This document shows, in pieces, positions 5,273 to 6,376 of a DNA stretch of 6,376 nt (its first letter is position 1; each line of letters starts with the position of its first letter). The position numbers and the translations under genes are program-made. The stretch lies in contig JASLAV010000289.1 in assembly GCA_030146905.1 (NCBI GenBank), positions 1-6,376 of the forward strand, read 5' to 3'. The stretch comes from Lentzea sp. Its GTDB lineage: Bacteria; Actinomycetota; Actinomycetes; Mycobacteriales; Pseudonocardiaceae. A model generated the notes under the pieces. The model was not told the origin of the DNA and made no database searches. It saw only the letters and a list, made by a program, of their open reading frames with translations.

Positions 5273-6223
5273 CTATCCAAAAACATTTAGGAAGTTCGAA
5301 GGACGCATTGGAATTAAATGCGGGACGTCCGTTGGCGACAGGCGACGCCGATGCTGGCGGCTCTGGGACGTGCAGACGAGAAGGCCCCCTAGCGTGTGCG
5401 AGGGGGCCTCATGGCTGGTCCGCGATAAGAGGCAGGGGCGCGGGCAGGCCGTGCACGGCTCTGCGTTGGGCAGTACGTAGTGGAAGCAGCAGCTGTTGCG
5501 CTTGCGCTTCCAGCCCTCGTCGGTGAAGTGCAGCGACGACGCTGCCACGAACGGTTCCAGCTTCTCCGGGAGGATCATCGCCGCGTCCGTCACGCCTGCG
5601 TTCTCGTCGCCGAACTGGCGGCCTGCGGCCCACGGGCCGTATTCGAGCATGTCGGTCGCCGCTGCCCAGAGCTGGCGGCGGCCGAAGCGGACCACCTGGC
5701 CGAAGGACGCCACGAACTGGGCTGCGTGGGCCGCGTAGCGGGCGCGCAGGACTGCGGCCAGGGCTGCTTCGTCGGGCACCACGGTCGCCGCCGGGTGGTT
5801 CGAGGCCGGGTCGTCCGGCAGGCAGGCGAACTCGTCGCACATCACGGCCGTGCCGTCGGGGTGCGGGCGGCCTGCCGGGTTGATGCGGAACGCCATGTCC
5901 GAGGGCTTGAGCGTCGGCACCCGGCGCGCCGTGTGGAAGAGGAGACCGGCCAGGTAGCCGGGCTGGTGCAGGTACCAGCCCATGATGTAGCCGGCCGTGG
6001 CGCGGTCGTCGGACTCGCCGTACTGCTCGACCATCCATTCCGCGAGGTCCTTGCGCCACAGGTCGAACCGGGTGGGCTCCGCCAGCAGGTCCGAGCAGAT
6101 CGTCCAGTCGTCAGACGGTGTGCCGAAGACGATCTCGGTGCCGGTCTGCAGGCGGGCGATGGATTCGGCCAGAGGCGTGAACGCACGCGGGTTCTGCTGT
6201 GAGACCCTCGCAGGTACGGTCAA
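5273..6223 (-). CDS. FhuF-type [2Fe-2S] ferric-siderophore reductase, C-terminus doubtful
   Basis: The protein probably reduces Fe(III)-siderophore in the cytoplasm and so releases iron. Its mark is the C-terminal cluster motif CC-x10-C-x2-C (Cys245, 246, 257, 260), which in FhuF proteins binds a [2Fe-2S] centre. The preceding 240 residues have the expected reductase length, with conserved-looking aromatic segments such as GYIMGWYLHQPGY (78-90). The TTG at 6223 is the only usable start, because a TGA at 6241-6239 closes the frame upstream; the Shine-Dalgarno is poor. FhuF proteins usually end soon after the last cysteine, yet this frame adds about 55 residues and runs through a strong terminator hairpin into an AT-rich stretch. 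One extra base in the C-run corresponding to 5435-5438 would give a 271-residue protein ending PRPLPLIADQP, with its TGA at 5411-5409. An iron box lies upstream. Confidence 0.9.
   Translation of the reverse strand: MTVPARVSQQNPRAFTPLAESIARLQTGTEIVFGTPSDDWTICSDLLAEPTRFDLWRKDLAEWMVEQYGESDDRATAGYIMGWYLHQPGYLAGLLFHTARRVPTLKPSDMAFRINPAGRPHPDGTAVMCDEFACLPDDPASNHPAATVVPDEAALAAVLRARYAAHAAQFVASFGQVVRFGRRQLWAAATDMLEYGPWAAGRQFGDENAGVTDAAMILPEKLEPFVAASSLHFTDEGWKRKRNSCCFHYVLPNAEPCTACPRPCLLSRTSHEAPSHTLGGLLVCTSQSRQHRRRLSPTDVPHLIPMRPSNFLNVFG
5304..5322. promoter_or_regulatory. AT-rich 19-bp palindrome, possible operator
   Basis: CGCATT (5304-5309) and AATGCG (5317-5322) are perfect inverted arms around GGAATTA. 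The segment sits in the most AT-rich pocket of the window (about 5275-5320), between the reductase terminator and the XRE operon, which suits a promoter/operator for the minus-strand operon. A weak -10-like TAGGCC lies on the minus strand at 5275-5270. No firm -35 is seen. Confidence 0.4.
5382..5409 (-). terminator. Rho-independent-type terminator of the siderophore-reductase gene
   Basis: AGGCCCCCT (5382-5390) and AGGGGGCCT (5401-5409) form a perfect 9-bp, very GC-rich stem with a 10-nt loop. On the minus strand the stem is followed by TTCTCGTCTG, a short pyrimidine-rich tail without a true U-tract, as is frequent in actinomycetes. It lies about 37 bp beyond the last cluster cysteine codon, where the transcript should end, although the uncorrected reductase frame passes through it. 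Confidence 0.75.
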
Positions 6224-6247
6224 CGCGCAAGTCCAATCTCATGCGTA

Positions 6248-6266
6248 TGAGGCTTGCCTAACCTTA
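6248..6266 (-). promoter_or_regulatory. Iron box upstream of the siderophore-reductase gene
   Basis: On the minus strand the 19-mer TAAGGTTAGGCAAGCCTCA matches the consensus TTAGGTTAGGCTAACCTAA at 15 of 19 positions. It shares GGTTAGGC with the box at 122-140. It is centred about 34 bp upstream of the TTG start at 6223, an expected place for an IdeR/DmdR1 operator over the promoter. This predicts co-repression of the reductase with the transporter operon when iron is sufficient. Confidence 0.87.
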
Positions 6267-6376
6267 CCCACGATGCTCTTCTCGCGCCTCTTCAGGTGTC
6301 CCCGATCACAGGAGTGTCGCTCAACGGTCGGTTGTTCGCGTTCAGCGGACATCGCCCGATCTGTGGAATCCGTTGC
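6267..6376. other. Right-edge region without a supported gene
   Basis: Frames on both strands stay open to the window edge: an ATG at 6273 on the plus strand, and a minus-strand frame that ends at TGA 6241-6239. Neither shows the GC-rich third positions of the genes here, and neither has a convincing ribosome site. I treat it as upstream regulatory or spacer DNA. The iron box next to it could serve a divergent gene beyond the edge. Confidence 0.4.

Noticed and set aside
5480..6202. Plus-strand 240-residue open frame opposite the reductase
   Set aside because: It is antisense to a gene with a clear CC-x10-C-x2-C motif, and the composition is shadow-like.
6273..6376. Plus-strand gene starting at ATG 6273 just right of the iron box
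   Set aside because: The frame is open to the edge, but third positions are not GC-rich and there is no ribosome site. About 100 bases are too few to judge.

Overview
The window comes from a high-GC actinomycete. GC-rich third codon positions, TTG/GTG starts, 4-bp stop/start overlaps and two IdeR/DmdR1-type iron boxes all fit this; a Pseudonocardiales-like organism is my guess, not something the sequence proves. It holds two iron-acquisition units separated by a compact, unrelated-looking four-gene unit.

Bases 1-166 are a regulatory region with an iron box (122-140) and a strong Shine-Dalgarno. They drive a three-gene plus-strand operon (167-3044): two FecCD-type ferric-siderophore permeases and their ATPase, each overlapping the next by 4 bp. 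No substrate-binding lipoprotein lies inside the window. One may start just off the left edge on the other strand, but this is weakly supported.

Bases 3050-5153 are four tightly packed minus-strand genes, in transcription order: a small single-HTH XRE protein, a 399-residue XRE protein with a long helical C-terminal region, a 115-residue TIR-like protein with a WxxxE motif, and a 76-residue protein with one CxxC and two predicted membrane helices. The first three are joined by 4-bp GTGA/ATGA overlaps and the last follows after 15 bp. The set looks like a regulator/sensor plus effector cassette. It matches no named TIR defence system that I can recall, and its function is inference. It converges on the transporter operon with only 5 bp between stop codons.

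Bases 5273-6223 (minus) encode a FhuF-type [2Fe-2S] ferric-siderophore reductase with its own iron box (6248-6266). Its frame reads straight through a strong 9-bp hairpin terminator (5382-5409). A single extra base in a G4 run at 5435-5438 would instead stop translation exactly at that hairpin, so the last ~50 residues are suspect. Under iron limitation the two outer units would work together: the permease/ATPase complex imports the ferric siderophore and the reductase releases iron in the cytoplasm. I see no tRNA, rRNA, CRISPR array or transposase.
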